A stretch of 64,000 nt of DNA from contig CAVVUB010000009.1 in assembly GCA_963751335.1 (NCBI GenBank), forward strand, positions 62,001 through 126,000, written 5' to 3'. Positions 1-7,904 of this stretch are shown piece after piece. The position numbers and the translations under genes were made by a program. Position 1 is the first letter of the stretch, and every line of letters starts with the position of its first letter. The notes under the pieces are model-generated. The model ran no database searches, was not told the origin of the DNA, and worked only from the letters and a program-made list of their open reading frames with translations. Source of the DNA: Bog-473 sp963751335 (lineage in GTDB: Bacteria > Actinomycetota > Acidimicrobiia > Acidimicrobiales > RAAP-2).

Positions 1-146
1 AGATCGGGTTGGCCCTTACGAGCGAGGTCGATTGCGTCACTACCGGATCCGGCGGAGAGCACCCCCATGCCTTCTCGCTCGAAGTACGAGCGAAGAAGGT
101 CCCGAAGCTTGGTTTCGTCTTCGACGATGAGCACGGTGGTCGTCAT
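1..146 (-). CDS. Response regulator receiver domain, N-terminal fragment
   Basis: Read leftwards from an ATG at 146, the frame gives the start of a CheY-like receiver domain: a hydrophobic first strand (TTTVLIVEDE), the acidic Glu-Asp pair that binds magnesium, then KLRDLLRSYFEREG and a second strand. It runs off the left edge before the phosphoacceptor Asp, so the output domain is unseen. OmpR-like regulators commonly begin this way, but the class cannot be settled. Forty-odd bases separate its start from the end of the next leftward gene upstream, an M48 protease, so the two could be co-transcribed. Confidence 0.8.
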   Translation of the reverse strand, partial: MTTTVLIVEDETKLRDLLRSYFEREGMGVLSAGSGSDAIDLARKGQPD

Positions 147-188
147 GACAACAACTCCATGCGAACATTCTCCACCTCGGAGCGCCGA

Positions 189-1154
189 TCATGTCGACGC
201 CCTCTTTCGAGTGGACGTCCAGGACCGGTGAAATCGGTCACGAGCCGGAGAATGAGAGGAGAATATCCAGGAGCTGGCAACGCTGCCTCCGAGCGGATTC
301 ACGGTCCACGCCGAGGACTGGGCAATCGTCATTTCCATTGGCACCACCTGTGCGTAGCCATCCATTCGCTTCAAGGCCAAGGCCAGGGTCTCAGGATCGC
401 GAATGAGTCCTGCTCCAAAGCGATCAGCAGCGCTCTCTCTATCATCCGAACATGCGAAACGGATCAGGCGTCCCATCAGGGTCAGCACCGAGGCCACAAG
501 GATCCCGGGAGGGTCATCCTGACTTCGTCGTAAGGCTCCCACCGCAGGCTTCGTCAGATCGCTGAGGACGAGAATCCAGCTGGCCAGGGCTCCTGCGATT
601 GAGGTTCCAAGAGTGTCCCGACGGCACACATGGCCCAGCTCATGAGCGAGCACGGCACGAACCTCGGTCGGCTCAAGAAGAGAGAGAAGACCGTCGGTGA
701 CGACGATGGCTGCGTGTCGAGAAGATCGTCCGACTGCACACGCGTTTGGTTGGGGGATGGGTACGACGTACAGCCTGGGAGGCGGAATCCCAGCTTTTCG
801 GGAGAGCTGGCCCAGCACAGCCTGAACTGGCGAGGCGCTGCCTGCGGTAACGGGTTGTGCACACGTAGTACGCAGAACGAGTCGAGCGGAGAGACACCAA
901 AGGCCGGCCGCAACCGTGACGCCAACGCCGAGGCTGATGAGAAGCCCTCTTCGACCCCACAAGATTCCACTACCGGCAACCGTCGTGCCGGCGATTGCAC
1001 CCAAGAAGACAGCCGTGCGCACGGTGTTCTCGATTGCCGCTCGTCCCACTGGAGAGCGGGACAGCCCTCGATCAGGAGCCACGAGCACGGGGTGGGGCGT
1101 GGGCGGATGTCGTTGCCGACGCGGCCGCGCGCGGTCCGACCCGCCTGCTCCCAT
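189..1154 (-). CDS. M48 family (HtpX-like) membrane zinc metalloprotease
   Basis: The protein has two hydrophobic segments near its N-terminus (NTVRTAVFLGAIAGTT and GLLISLGVGVTVAAGLW), then the zinc motif HELGH (about residue 171 of the 322 from the start used) and the downstream ESAAD Glu that supplies the third ligand. The family degrades misfolded membrane proteins at the cytoplasmic face. The C-terminus shows the usual SSHSP segment. The start is uncertain: the frame is open to an ATG at 1298, but that extension looks non-coding. A good GGAGG lies before an ATG at 1174 in another frame, so a frameshift near the N-terminus is possible. Confidence 0.85.
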   Translation of the reverse strand: MGAGGSDRARPRRQRHPPTPHPVLVAPDRGLSRSPVGRAAIENTVRTAVFLGAIAGTTVAGSGILWGRRGLLISLGVGVTVAAGLWCLSARLVLRTTCAQPVTAGSASPVQAVLGQLSRKAGIPPPRLYVVPIPQPNACAVGRSSRHAAIVVTDGLLSLLEPTEVRAVLAHELGHVCRRDTLGTSIAGALASWILVLSDLTKPAVGALRRSQDDPPGILVASVLTLMGRLIRFACSDDRESAADRFGAGLIRDPETLALALKRMDGYAQVVPMEMTIAQSSAWTVNPLGGSVASSWIFSSHSPARDRFHRSWTSTRKRAST

Positions 1155-1708
1155 GATCTTCGACCAGATGCCATTCAACCTCCGAGCTGGAGACGAAGCG
1201 AAGTTCACAAAGAGGACATTGATGAATGGCCATGGTCCACTTCCTTGGTGTTTCTGGTTTGGAAGTGCCATCAAACTGCTGTCATGTGAGTTGGGCATGC
1301 CTTTCGTGTGTACTTCGGATGGAGACTCCCACTTGTGTGCTCGATAGGCGACCGATGCCCATACCGACGGCGATGTTCACATCGTCTCCACATCAGGCAC
1401 ACACCCGCTTCACCCCGGCCTGGTTGGGTGTGTGTCGTGCGGCACGCAATCACCGCGACAGATCGAATCTGGCGTTGACGAGGAGGAGAGGTTCGATGAT
1501 TGGAAGGCACGCCCGGGTCATTCCGACGTTCGCGTGCCACCCGGCGGAAGTGCTTTGCCCTACTGGGTCGTCGTCCAGATCAGCACCTGACCACCAGAAG
1601 AGGCCTTTCTGGGTCTCACCCGATCGATCTCCTCGTCCGATTGCAGGGGTGGCAGGAGTAACCGAAAAGGTCTACAGCCAGGCCTTCTCAGGCTAACGAC
1701 TACTCGGA
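1155..1708. other. Intergenic region upstream of terC
   Basis: About 550 bases separate the protease start from terC. Open frames here look like shadows. Because TerC-family genes are often controlled by the yybP-ykoY manganese riboswitch, I looked for its conserved core before terC and did not find a convincing one. I see no clear terminator or palindrome. The terC promoter should lie here. Confidence 0.4.
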
Positions 1709-2665
1709 ATGACGACTCCGTGGTGGTGCTGGCTGGCCGTCACCGCGTTGATCCTGGTACTGCTCGCGGTGGACTATGCGGTGCACAGAGGAGAGGGCGC
1801 ACCCACCCTCCGGAAGGCTCTACTGGTGAGCGGCGGCTGGATCGCCGTGAGCGTTGCCTTTGGGATGGCGCTTGGTGTTTTGGGAGGATGGGAAGGCGCG
1901 GGAGAATACTTCGGCGTCTATCTGACCGAGAAGTCGTTGAGCGTCGACAACATCTTCGTCTTTGCTCTCCTCTTCCGAGCCTTCGGGGTCCCGGTTGCGT
2001 ACCAGCGCCGCGCCCTGTTCTATGGCGTTTTTGGTGCGCTCATCTTCCGTGGTGCCTTGATTGCCGCCGGTGCATCCTTGATCGAGCACTTCGATTGGAT
2101 GCTCTACATCCTTGGAGCGCTCTTGATCGTGTCGGGCGCGCGGCTCGCGCGCGGTGGAGAACTCATCGATCCAGACCGGAATATCGCGGTCCGGTTCCTT
2201 CGCAGTCATTTACCCACGACGCCGAACTACCACGGCCAACGCTTCGTGGCTCGGGTGAAGGGGGTCCTGGTGGCGACGCCATTGTTGATCGCACTTCTGG
2301 CCATTGAAGTCACTGATCTCGTCTTTGCGATGGATTCGATTCCAGCGGCTTTCGGGATCACGAGTCAAGTCTTCGTGATCTTCACCGCGAATGCATTCGC
2401 TGTACTCGGCTTGAGGTCCCTGTACTTCGTCCTGGTGGGTGCAATGGATCGGTTTACCTACATCAACGTCGGTCTTGCTGTGCTCCTCATACTGATCGGC
2501 AGCAAAATGCTGCTGGAACCGATCATTTCGGTTCCGATTCTCGCAAGCGTCGGTGTGATCGTCATTGTCATCGGTACTGCGATCGCCGTCAGCGTCTGGC
2601 ATAACCGTCGGACCGATGACGTTCCGTCCCTCGGATCGGCAGAGACGCCTGGAGTGAGGTCGTGA
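1709..2665 (+). CDS. TerC/Alx family integral membrane protein
   Basis: A 318-residue polytopic membrane protein of normal family length. Both acidic family motifs are present: TEKSLSVDNIFVF near residue 75 and EVTDLVFAMDSIPAAF near residue 200. The conserved Asp/Glu residues within membrane segments are thought to handle metal ions; TerC/Alx proteins are linked to tellurite resistance and, in better-studied cases, to manganese export that supplies secreted metalloenzymes. It overlaps the following DedA gene by four bases (GTGA), so the two form an operon. No frameshift is seen. Confidence 0.92.
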   Translation: MTTPWWCWLAVTALILVLLAVDYAVHRGEGAPTLRKALLVSGGWIAVSVAFGMALGVLGGWEGAGEYFGVYLTEKSLSVDNIFVFALLFRAFGVPVAYQRRALFYGVFGALIFRGALIAAGASLIEHFDWMLYILGALLIVSGARLARGGELIDPDRNIAVRFLRSHLPTTPNYHGQRFVARVKGVLVATPLLIALLAIEVTDLVFAMDSIPAAFGITSQVFVIFTANAFAVLGLRSLYFVLVGAMDRFTYINVGLAVLLILIGSKMLLEPIISVPILASVGVIVIVIGTAIAVSVWHNRRTDDVPSLGSAETPGVRS

Positions 2666-3576
2666 ACCATCTCTTCGACCTCCAGCCTGACTCCGTACTG
2701 TCCTACCTCGTCGCTGTTCTGTTTCCGGCACTCGACGCAGTGCTCCCTGTTCTGCCGAGCGAGACCGCGATCGTTGCTCTTGGCGTCGCAACGGCGGGGA
2801 GTCTCGATCCGCGCCTCATTTTCCTTGTGATCCTTGCGGCCTGCGGCGCATGCGTTGGCGACAATCTGTGTTACCTGATCGGTCGACACTTCGGTCCCTG
2901 GGTCGACCGACGAGTGTTCGCTAGTGAGCGAGGCTCACAACGCCGGCTATGGGCCCAACGGACCCTCGAACGTTTTGGTGCTCGTCTGATCGTTGTCTGC
3001 CGGTTCATTCCAGGTGGCCGAACGGTCGTGACCTTCACTTGTGGCGCTGTTGGTTACCCATGGCGTCGTTTCTTCCCCGTCACGATTCTGTCCGGCGTGA
3101 TCTGGGCTACCTACGCCTTCGTCATGGGTCGAATCGGGGGGACCGCATTTGCGAGCAGACCATGGCTGGGTCTGATTATGGCTCTCGGTCTTGCTGTGGG
3201 TGTCAGTCTGATCGCGGAACTCGTCCGCCGGATCGTCCAATGGAGAGGCCGTCTCGGCATGGGCGCAACGAAAGAAGGACCGCCGGAACCGGGCTCGCTC
3301 GATCCTTGTGGATCAGCGGCAGTTTTACGTGGTCTTGATCAATCCGCCGTCGATGACGTAGTTGGCCCCGGTGACGTTCGAGGTGCGTTCGGAAGCGAGG
3401 AGAACAACGAGTGTCGCTACTTCCTCCGGAGTACTGAAGCGTCCCGTCGCAAATCCGCCCATACCGGCGACGATCTGTTGTCGGGCGGTGTCGGCGTCGA
3501 CGCCAGCCCTTGCCGCGACTGTTTGCGCCACGCCGTGTTCGCCAAGCCACAAATCTGTGCTCACGGGCCCCGGTGA
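2662..3576 (+). CDS. DedA family membrane protein (with doubtful C-terminal tail)
   Basis: Starts at a GTG overlapping the terC stop. The first ~215 residues are a DedA/SNARE-associated protein: PSETAI in the re-entrant loop, GDNLCYLIGRHFG, and the Arg-containing CRFIPGGRT signature. The family acts as lipid flippases or scramblases needed for undecaprenyl-phosphate recycling. The remaining ~90 residues are hydrophilic, unlike the family, and run antisense to the last ~250 bases of the convergent SDR gene. A missed stop caused by a base error near 3270-3320, or true readthrough, would explain this; I would not trust the tail. Confidence 0.85.
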   Translation: MNHLFDLQPDSVLSYLVAVLFPALDAVLPVLPSETAIVALGVATAGSLDPRLIFLVILAACGACVGDNLCYLIGRHFGPWVDRRVFASERGSQRRLWAQRTLERFGARLIVVCRFIPGGRTVVTFTCGAVGYPWRRFFPVTILSGVIWATYAFVMGRIGGTAFASRPWLGLIMALGLAVGVSLIAELVRRIVQWRGRLGMGATKEGPPEPGSLDPCGSAAVLRGLDQSAVDDVVGPGDVRGAFGSEENNECRYFLRSTEASRRKSAHTGDDLLSGGVGVDASPCRDCLRHAVFAKPQICAHGPR

Positions 3577-4104
3577 GACGGCGTTGACGTGGATGCCTCT
3601 TGGTCCGAACTCCTGGGCCAGGGACTTCGTCAAGTTTGCGACGGCGGCCTTGGCTGCGCCGTAGTCGACTGTGGCGCCGTCGGGTTGGTAGAACGCGTTC
3701 ACCGAGGCGACGTTGACGATAGCGCCACCGCCCTGGGTCACCATGGCGGCGAGGGCGGCCCGGCTGGCTCGGAGCGTCGTGAAGAAATTCATCTGCATCG
3801 CCCACTCAAATTCTTCGTCAGCGATGGCGAGAAAGCCGTCGAGCCGGATTCGTGTGGCACCGACGTTGTTCACGAGCACGTCGATACGCCCGTGATCGTT
3901 CAGGGCACGATTGACCAGTTCGGCAGGTGCAGCCGGATCCGTGAGATCGAGAGCGACGGCCGTCACGCCGGGGATGTTCGAGACTCCCTCCGTCGTGCGC
4001 GCACCAGCGACAACCCTGGCACCCTCCTGCACGAGCTCCTTCGTCACAGCGAGACCGATGCCCTTGCTTGCTCCCGTCACCACGGCCACTTTGTCGGCAA
4101 GCAT
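3325..4104 (-). CDS. SDR family oxidoreductase
   Basis: A 259-residue classical short-chain dehydrogenase. It has the nucleotide-binding TGASKGIG at residues ~10-17, the VNNVG motif, and catalytic Ser-Tyr-Lys (Ser in NVASVN, then YGAAK). It ends in the common NYVIDGG motif. The start is the ATG at 4104, which begins MLADKVAVVTG. It diverges from a TetR gene; a pair of operator-like palindromes between them suggests the SDR is a target of that repressor. The substrate is unknown. Confidence 0.92.
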   Translation of the reverse strand: MLADKVAVVTGASKGIGLAVTKELVQEGARVVAGARTTEGVSNIPGVTAVALDLTDPAAPAELVNRALNDHGRIDVLVNNVGATRIRLDGFLAIADEEFEWAMQMNFFTTLRASRAALAAMVTQGGGAIVNVASVNAFYQPDGATVDYGAAKAAVANLTKSLAQEFGPRGIHVNAVSPGPVSTDLWLGEHGVAQTVAARAGVDADTARQQIVAGMGGFATGRFSTPEEVATLVVLLASERTSNVTGANYVIDGGLIKTT

Positions 4105-4200
4105 CAGATCCACATCGACCCCCTTGGTTGGCGCCTCCGATCCTGACCCAAAGCGGCGGTGTCCCACATCCTGGAGCCCACCAGATCGCACAACGGGGCG

Positions 4201-4254
4201 AAGTGGACTGATCACTCCGCTTCGCCTACTGTAAGCGGAGTGAACTCTCCGGAT
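4201..4254. promoter_or_regulatory. Two TetR-type operator palindromes between SDR and tetR
   Basis: The segments 4213-4222 and 4233-4242 are perfect 10-base inverted copies (CACTCCGCTT / AAGCGGAGTG). Read as operators, each half pairs with an outer half: 4201-4222 is AAGTGGACT, GATC, ACTCCGCTT (7 of 9 paired), and 4233-4254 begins with AAGCGGAGT and shows a weaker match. The centres are 32 bases apart, about three helical turns. They lie upstream of and over the GTG at 4240, so they fit repressor binding that controls both divergent genes. Confidence 0.65.
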
Positions 4255-4935
4255 AAGAGCCCGGCGGTGGGGCGGAGCGAGCCGGCCGCTGCGGCGGTCG
4301 GTCGACCCATACGCAGTGACGCCCGAAGGAACCGAGAGCGCCTGCTGGTGGCTGCCGGCCAGGTCTTCGAGGAGAAGGGGCTCGAGGCCAGCGTGGCCGA
4401 CGTGGCCCGGGTGGCGGGTGTCGGGATGGGCACGCTCTACCGACGGTTCGCCTCGAAGGACGCCCTGATCGAGGCGCTGGTCACCGAGGTCCTCGAGGCA
4501 ACGATCGCCATGGCCGCCGAGGCGGCGGACTGGCCGGACGGCACCGGGCTCGAGCATTTCTTGGAGGCGGCCAGCTCGTATCAAGCGGACCATCTGGGCT
4601 GCCTTCCCAAGCTCTGGAACACCGACCATCACCTCGTCAAGACGGCGCGAGACCTGATTGCCGGGCTGCTCTCCGACGCGCAGGCGCACGGCCGGATGCG
4701 CTCGGATCTCACGAGCACGGATCTCTCGCTCGTGATGTGGTCGATGCGCGGTGTGCTCGAGACCACCCGCTCCAACGCCCCCGAGGCGTGGCGGCGGCAT
4801 CTCGATCTCTTGATTGCGGGCATGCGGCCGGCGGACGGCGTGCTTCCGCACCGTGCCCTCAGCCAGGGCCAGGTCGACCGGGTCGTCTCCAAGCGCAGCC
4901 CGTCGTTGGCGACGTGCGGCGGGGCGAACCCGTGA
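4240..4935 (+). CDS. TetR/AcrR family transcriptional regulator
   Basis: The N-terminal helix-turn-helix reads SVADVARVAGVGMGTLYRRF followed by SKDALIEAL, typical of TetR/AcrR repressors; the C-terminal ligand domain is divergent. The frame is open from an ATG at 4159, but the intervening 27 codons would translate the operator palindromes, so I prefer the GTG at 4240, which gives 231 residues. Its stop overlaps the start of the downstream efflux pump by four bases. The layout (repressor, pump, divergent SDR, operators) is the usual one for a repressor that senses the exported compound. Confidence 0.88.
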   Translation: MNSPDKSPAVGRSEPAAAAVGRPIRSDARRNRERLLVAAGQVFEEKGLEASVADVARVAGVGMGTLYRRFASKDALIEALVTEVLEATIAMAAEAADWPDGTGLEHFLEAASSYQADHLGCLPKLWNTDHHLVKTARDLIAGLLSDAQAHGRMRSDLTSTDLSLVMWSMRGVLETTRSNAPEAWRRHLDLLIAGMRPADGVLPHRALSQGQVDRVVSKRSPSLATCGGANP

Positions 4936-6446
4936 CCACCCTGCAGAGCGCCACCCCGGGCACCACGTCTGGGAGGACGAGCCGGGCTCACTGGTGGATC
5001 CTGATCGTCATCGCCGGCGCCCAGCTCATGGTGGTGCTCGATTCGACGATCATGATCATCGCCCTGCCGTCGGCGCAGCACGCCCTCGGCTTTTCGAACA
5101 CCGACCGACAGTGGGTCGTGACGGCGTACACGCTGGCCTTCGGCGGGTTCCTCCTCCTCGGTGGACGCATCAGCGACATGTTCGGACCGAAACGGACGCT
5201 CATGGCCGGGGTTCTCGGGTTCGCACTCGCCTCAGCCATCGGGGGGGCGGCCCAGACCACCCTGATGTTGATCGGTGCCCGCGGCGTGCAGGGTCTCTTC
5301 GGCGCCTTGCTGGCCCCGTCGGTGCTGTCCATCCTCACGTCGACCTTCACCGACCCGCGGGAACGAGGTCGGGCCTTCGGGATCTACGCAACGATCGCGA
5401 TCGCCGGTTCGGCCTTCGGGCTGATCCTTGGAGGCTTCCTGACCGAGTACGTCGACTGGCGCTGGTGCCTCTACGTCAACCTGCCCATCGCGGCACTCGT
5501 CCTCTTCGGCGCCGTCACCATGATCCCCGAACGCGAACGGATTCGCGGCATCCGGCTCGACGTGCTCGGCGTGATCCTCGGCTGCGGCGGCCTGGTCTCT
5601 TTGGTCTACGGACTGGGTGAAGCGGGCACGAGCGGGTGGGATTCCACCCACGTGATCGTGGCCCTGATTCTCTCGGGCCTCCTGCTGACTGCATTCATCG
5701 TGTGGCAGAGCAAGGGCCCGAATCCGCTCCTCCCGCTGCGTGTCCTGCGAAACCGCAACCGCGCCGGGTCGTACCTGACCATCCTGTTGGCCGTGACGGG
5801 CATGTTCGGCACCTTCCTCTTCCTCACCTACCTGCTTCAGACGGTGAAGCACTACTCGCCCCTCTTGACAGGTGTCGCGTTCCTCCCCTTGCTGGCGCTC
5901 AACGCGTTGGCGGCGACGCAAATTGCCAGCCGCCTCTTGCCTCGCGTGCCGACCCGCCTGCTTGTCGTGCCCGGCCTTCTGCTGGCCGCCATCGGCGCCG
6001 CGCTCTTCACGACCCTGACGCCCGACGCCGCCTATGTGACCCACGTGCTCCCGAGCGAGCTCCTTCTCGGCCTAGGACTGGGCCTCGCCATCGTCCCCTG
6101 CATCAGCACGGCCACCCAGAACGCCGAGCCCAAGGACGTCGGGGTGACCTCGGCCATGACCAACACGTCGCAGCAGATCGGCGCCTCCATCGGGACGGCC
6201 CTCCTCAACACGATCGCGGCCGCCGCCACCACGACCTACCTGGCCACGCACGCACGAAGCCATGACCTCGTGGCCAAGGCGACGGTGCACGGGTATGCGA
6301 CGGCCAGCGCCTGGGTGGCGGGGATCTTCGTCCTGGCCGCAGTGCTGGGCGGGGTGCTCATCAACGTGCACCCCGGAGAGCGGGTGGCTGATGTAGCCGG
6401 GACGGATGCGACGGAGGCTGCACTCCTCCCCACCGAGGTCTACTGA
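4932..6446 (+). CDS. DHA2 family MFS drug efflux transporter (EmrB/QacA type)
   Basis: A 504-residue transporter with about 14 hydrophobic segments. TM1 carries VVLDSTIMIIALPSAQ, the DHA2 motif D1 region, and the loop 2-3 motif A appears as GGRISDMFGPKR. The GTG at 4932 overlaps the tetR stop, and longer readings upstream would run within tetR in another frame. Likely a proton-driven exporter of hydrophobic compounds, regulated by the adjacent TetR. The last bases overlap the end of the convergent cupin gene by seven. Confidence 0.92.
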   Translation: MTTLQSATPGTTSGRTSRAHWWILIVIAGAQLMVVLDSTIMIIALPSAQHALGFSNTDRQWVVTAYTLAFGGFLLLGGRISDMFGPKRTLMAGVLGFALASAIGGAAQTTLMLIGARGVQGLFGALLAPSVLSILTSTFTDPRERGRAFGIYATIAIAGSAFGLILGGFLTEYVDWRWCLYVNLPIAALVLFGAVTMIPERERIRGIRLDVLGVILGCGGLVSLVYGLGEAGTSGWDSTHVIVALILSGLLLTAFIVWQSKGPNPLLPLRVLRNRNRAGSYLTILLAVTGMFGTFLFLTYLLQTVKHYSPLLTGVAFLPLLALNALAATQIASRLLPRVPTRLLVVPGLLLAAIGAALFTTLTPDAAYVTHVLPSELLLGLGLGLAIVPCISTATQNAEPKDVGVTSAMTNTSQQIGASIGTALLNTIAAAATTTYLATHARSHDLVAKATVHGYATASAWVAGIFVLAAVLGGVLINVHPGERVADVAGTDATEAALLPTEVY

Positions 6447-6769
6447 GCGGATCGGGTCGTGTTCCCGGGCGGTACTCGTCGAGAGACGGCGACAAGGCTC
6501 GTGCATTCACGCCGAGGGTTGCGCAGCGCCCGGATCGGCAGGCCGGCCAACGGCAGCAGCGTGCCGGCCTGACAGAGGAGCCTGCGCCCACTTCGGAGCT
6601 GGATCTCGAGTTCACCGCTCGCGACCTCGACGAGGCTGTCGCGCCATTCGTGCGCGTCGAAGATGAGCCGGCCGCCACCACTCAGGACGACGACTCTGAC
6701 GGCGAATCCTCGGAGCATTGCCCCCATGAGCAGGCAGGGGTCGCCGGCGTCGGCAGGTTCACCCGACAT
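6440..6769 (-). CDS. Small cupin-like protein paired with the ECF sigma factor
   Basis: A 109-residue frame whose ATG at 6769 sits inside the last codons of the sigma-factor gene (overlap 11 bases). The sequence alternates short beta strands with glycines (RLIFDAHEWRDSLVEV, GELEIQLRSG, AGTLLPLAGLPIRALRN), as expected of a single cupin barrel. The usual His metal ligands are not obvious. Small cupin-like genes are often found after SigG/SigX5-type sigma factors, so translational coupling and a shared function are likely. Function is not known. Confidence 0.72.
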   Translation of the reverse strand: MSGEPADAGDPCLLMGAMLRGFAVRVVVLSGGGRLIFDAHEWRDSLVEVASGELEIQLRSGRRLLCQAGTLLPLAGLPIRALRNPRRECTSLVAVSRRVPPGNTTRSAQ

Positions 6770-7805
6770 CAGGGGAATCGCTCGCCGGTAGTGCTGGTGG
6801 CATGCCGAACGCCGGGAACACCTCAGATCCGAACGTCGTGATCTCGACCAGGACGTCATGGTCGATTTTGAGCACGTCCAGCACGGCGGCGCGGTATTCG
6901 GTCTCACCCCACGCCCGGATGTAGTTGGCCACGGCCAACTGGCCGTTGGCGTGGGTCGGGACAAGGCGCCATTGTCCGGGGTTCTCGTCGCCAAGGAGAT
7001 CACGAAAGAATGCCGAGACGGCGGTCCGTCCCTCGAATCGGGATTCTTGAGGAGGCATGGAGAACCGCACCTCTTCTCCCAGGAGTTCGATGACCGCTGA
7101 CGCATCCGCCCGGGCATGGGCGTCCATGTACTGCTGGACGAGAATGCGCTCGTCGGCGGTCGGAGGCTGGAGCGGCGACCACTCCATTCGTCCGGGCCGA
7201 CCCAGTTCCTGCATGCGGGTTCGAGCTCGCTGCAGCGCACTGTTGACGCTGGGAACGGTGCCGCCGAGAGCATCAGCCGTTTCGTTCGCGGTCCAGCCGA
7301 GCACGTCGCGCAAGATCAGCACGGCGCGAGGTCGCGGCGCAAGGTGCTGGATGGCCGCGAGGAACGCAAGTTCGATGGTCTCCTTCGAGACCACGAGCTC
7401 ATCGGGTTCGTTGACCCCGGGGAGGAACTCATCGGGGATCGGTTGGAGCCAGGGAACCTCGTCGAACCCCGGGGGTCGGTCTGGGTTTGGTGCCACATCG
7501 ACGATCTGGACCCTGCGCTTCTTGGCTTTGATGGCGTCGAGACATGCGTTCGTGGCAATCCGGTAGAGCCAGGCTCGGAAGCTGGAGCGGCCCTCGAAGG
7601 CGTGGCGACCGCGCCAGGCCCGGCCAAACGTCTCCTGGACCAGATCCTCTGCATCGTCGAAGTTTCCGAGCATCCGGTAGCAGTGCACTCTCAGCTCCCT
7701 GCGATGCGGCTCAGCCAGGGAGGCGAACGTCGCCTCGTCACCGCCTCGAACGGCGGCCACGACCGCTTCGTCCTCGCCGTCGCCGGTGCCCTCACTGTTC
7801 GACAT
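6759..7805 (-). CDS. ECF RNA polymerase sigma factor with SnoaL-like C-terminal domain
   Basis: Region 2 is clear (HCYRMLGNFDDAEDLVQETF, then a segment ending FRAWLYRIATNACLD), and so is region 4 (PRAVLILRDVLGWTANETAD with the DNA-reading helix VPSVNSALQRARTRM). After it comes ~130 residues resembling a SnoaL/NTF2 fold (MDAHARADASAVIELL ... FEGRTAVSAFF). This is the architecture of M. tuberculosis SigG and the TIGR02960 group, where the tail replaces a classic anti-sigma factor. The start at 7805 has an excellent AAGGAGG; 23 further open codons upstream are unnecessary. 348 residues. Confidence 0.92.
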   Translation of the reverse strand: MSNSEGTGDGEDEAVVAAVRGGDEATFASLAEPHRRELRVHCYRMLGNFDDAEDLVQETFGRAWRGRHAFEGRSSFRAWLYRIATNACLDAIKAKKRRVQIVDVAPNPDRPPGFDEVPWLQPIPDEFLPGVNEPDELVVSKETIELAFLAAIQHLAPRPRAVLILRDVLGWTANETADALGGTVPSVNSALQRARTRMQELGRPGRMEWSPLQPPTADERILVQQYMDAHARADASAVIELLGEEVRFSMPPQESRFEGRTAVSAFFRDLLGDENPGQWRLVPTHANGQLAVANYIRAWGETEYRAAVLDVLKIDHDVLVEITTFGSEVFPAFGMPPALPASDSPDVG

Positions 7806-7904
7806 GGCCGCCACCTCCTTCGTCTGCTCGCCAAATGTGAAAGGGACAGTTCGGGACGGCCGGTGCGACGACACGCAACAGCCGTGCTCTGGACGGCCGG
7901 AGAC

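Noticed and set aside
1155..1708. yybP-ykoY manganese riboswitch before terC
   Set aside because: Expected from the gene family, but the conserved core sequences are not present in recognisable form.
3325..4851. 508-codon leftward frame that includes the SDR
   Set aside because: Residues before the SDR ATG at 4104 are antisense to the TetR gene and carry no SDR sequence.
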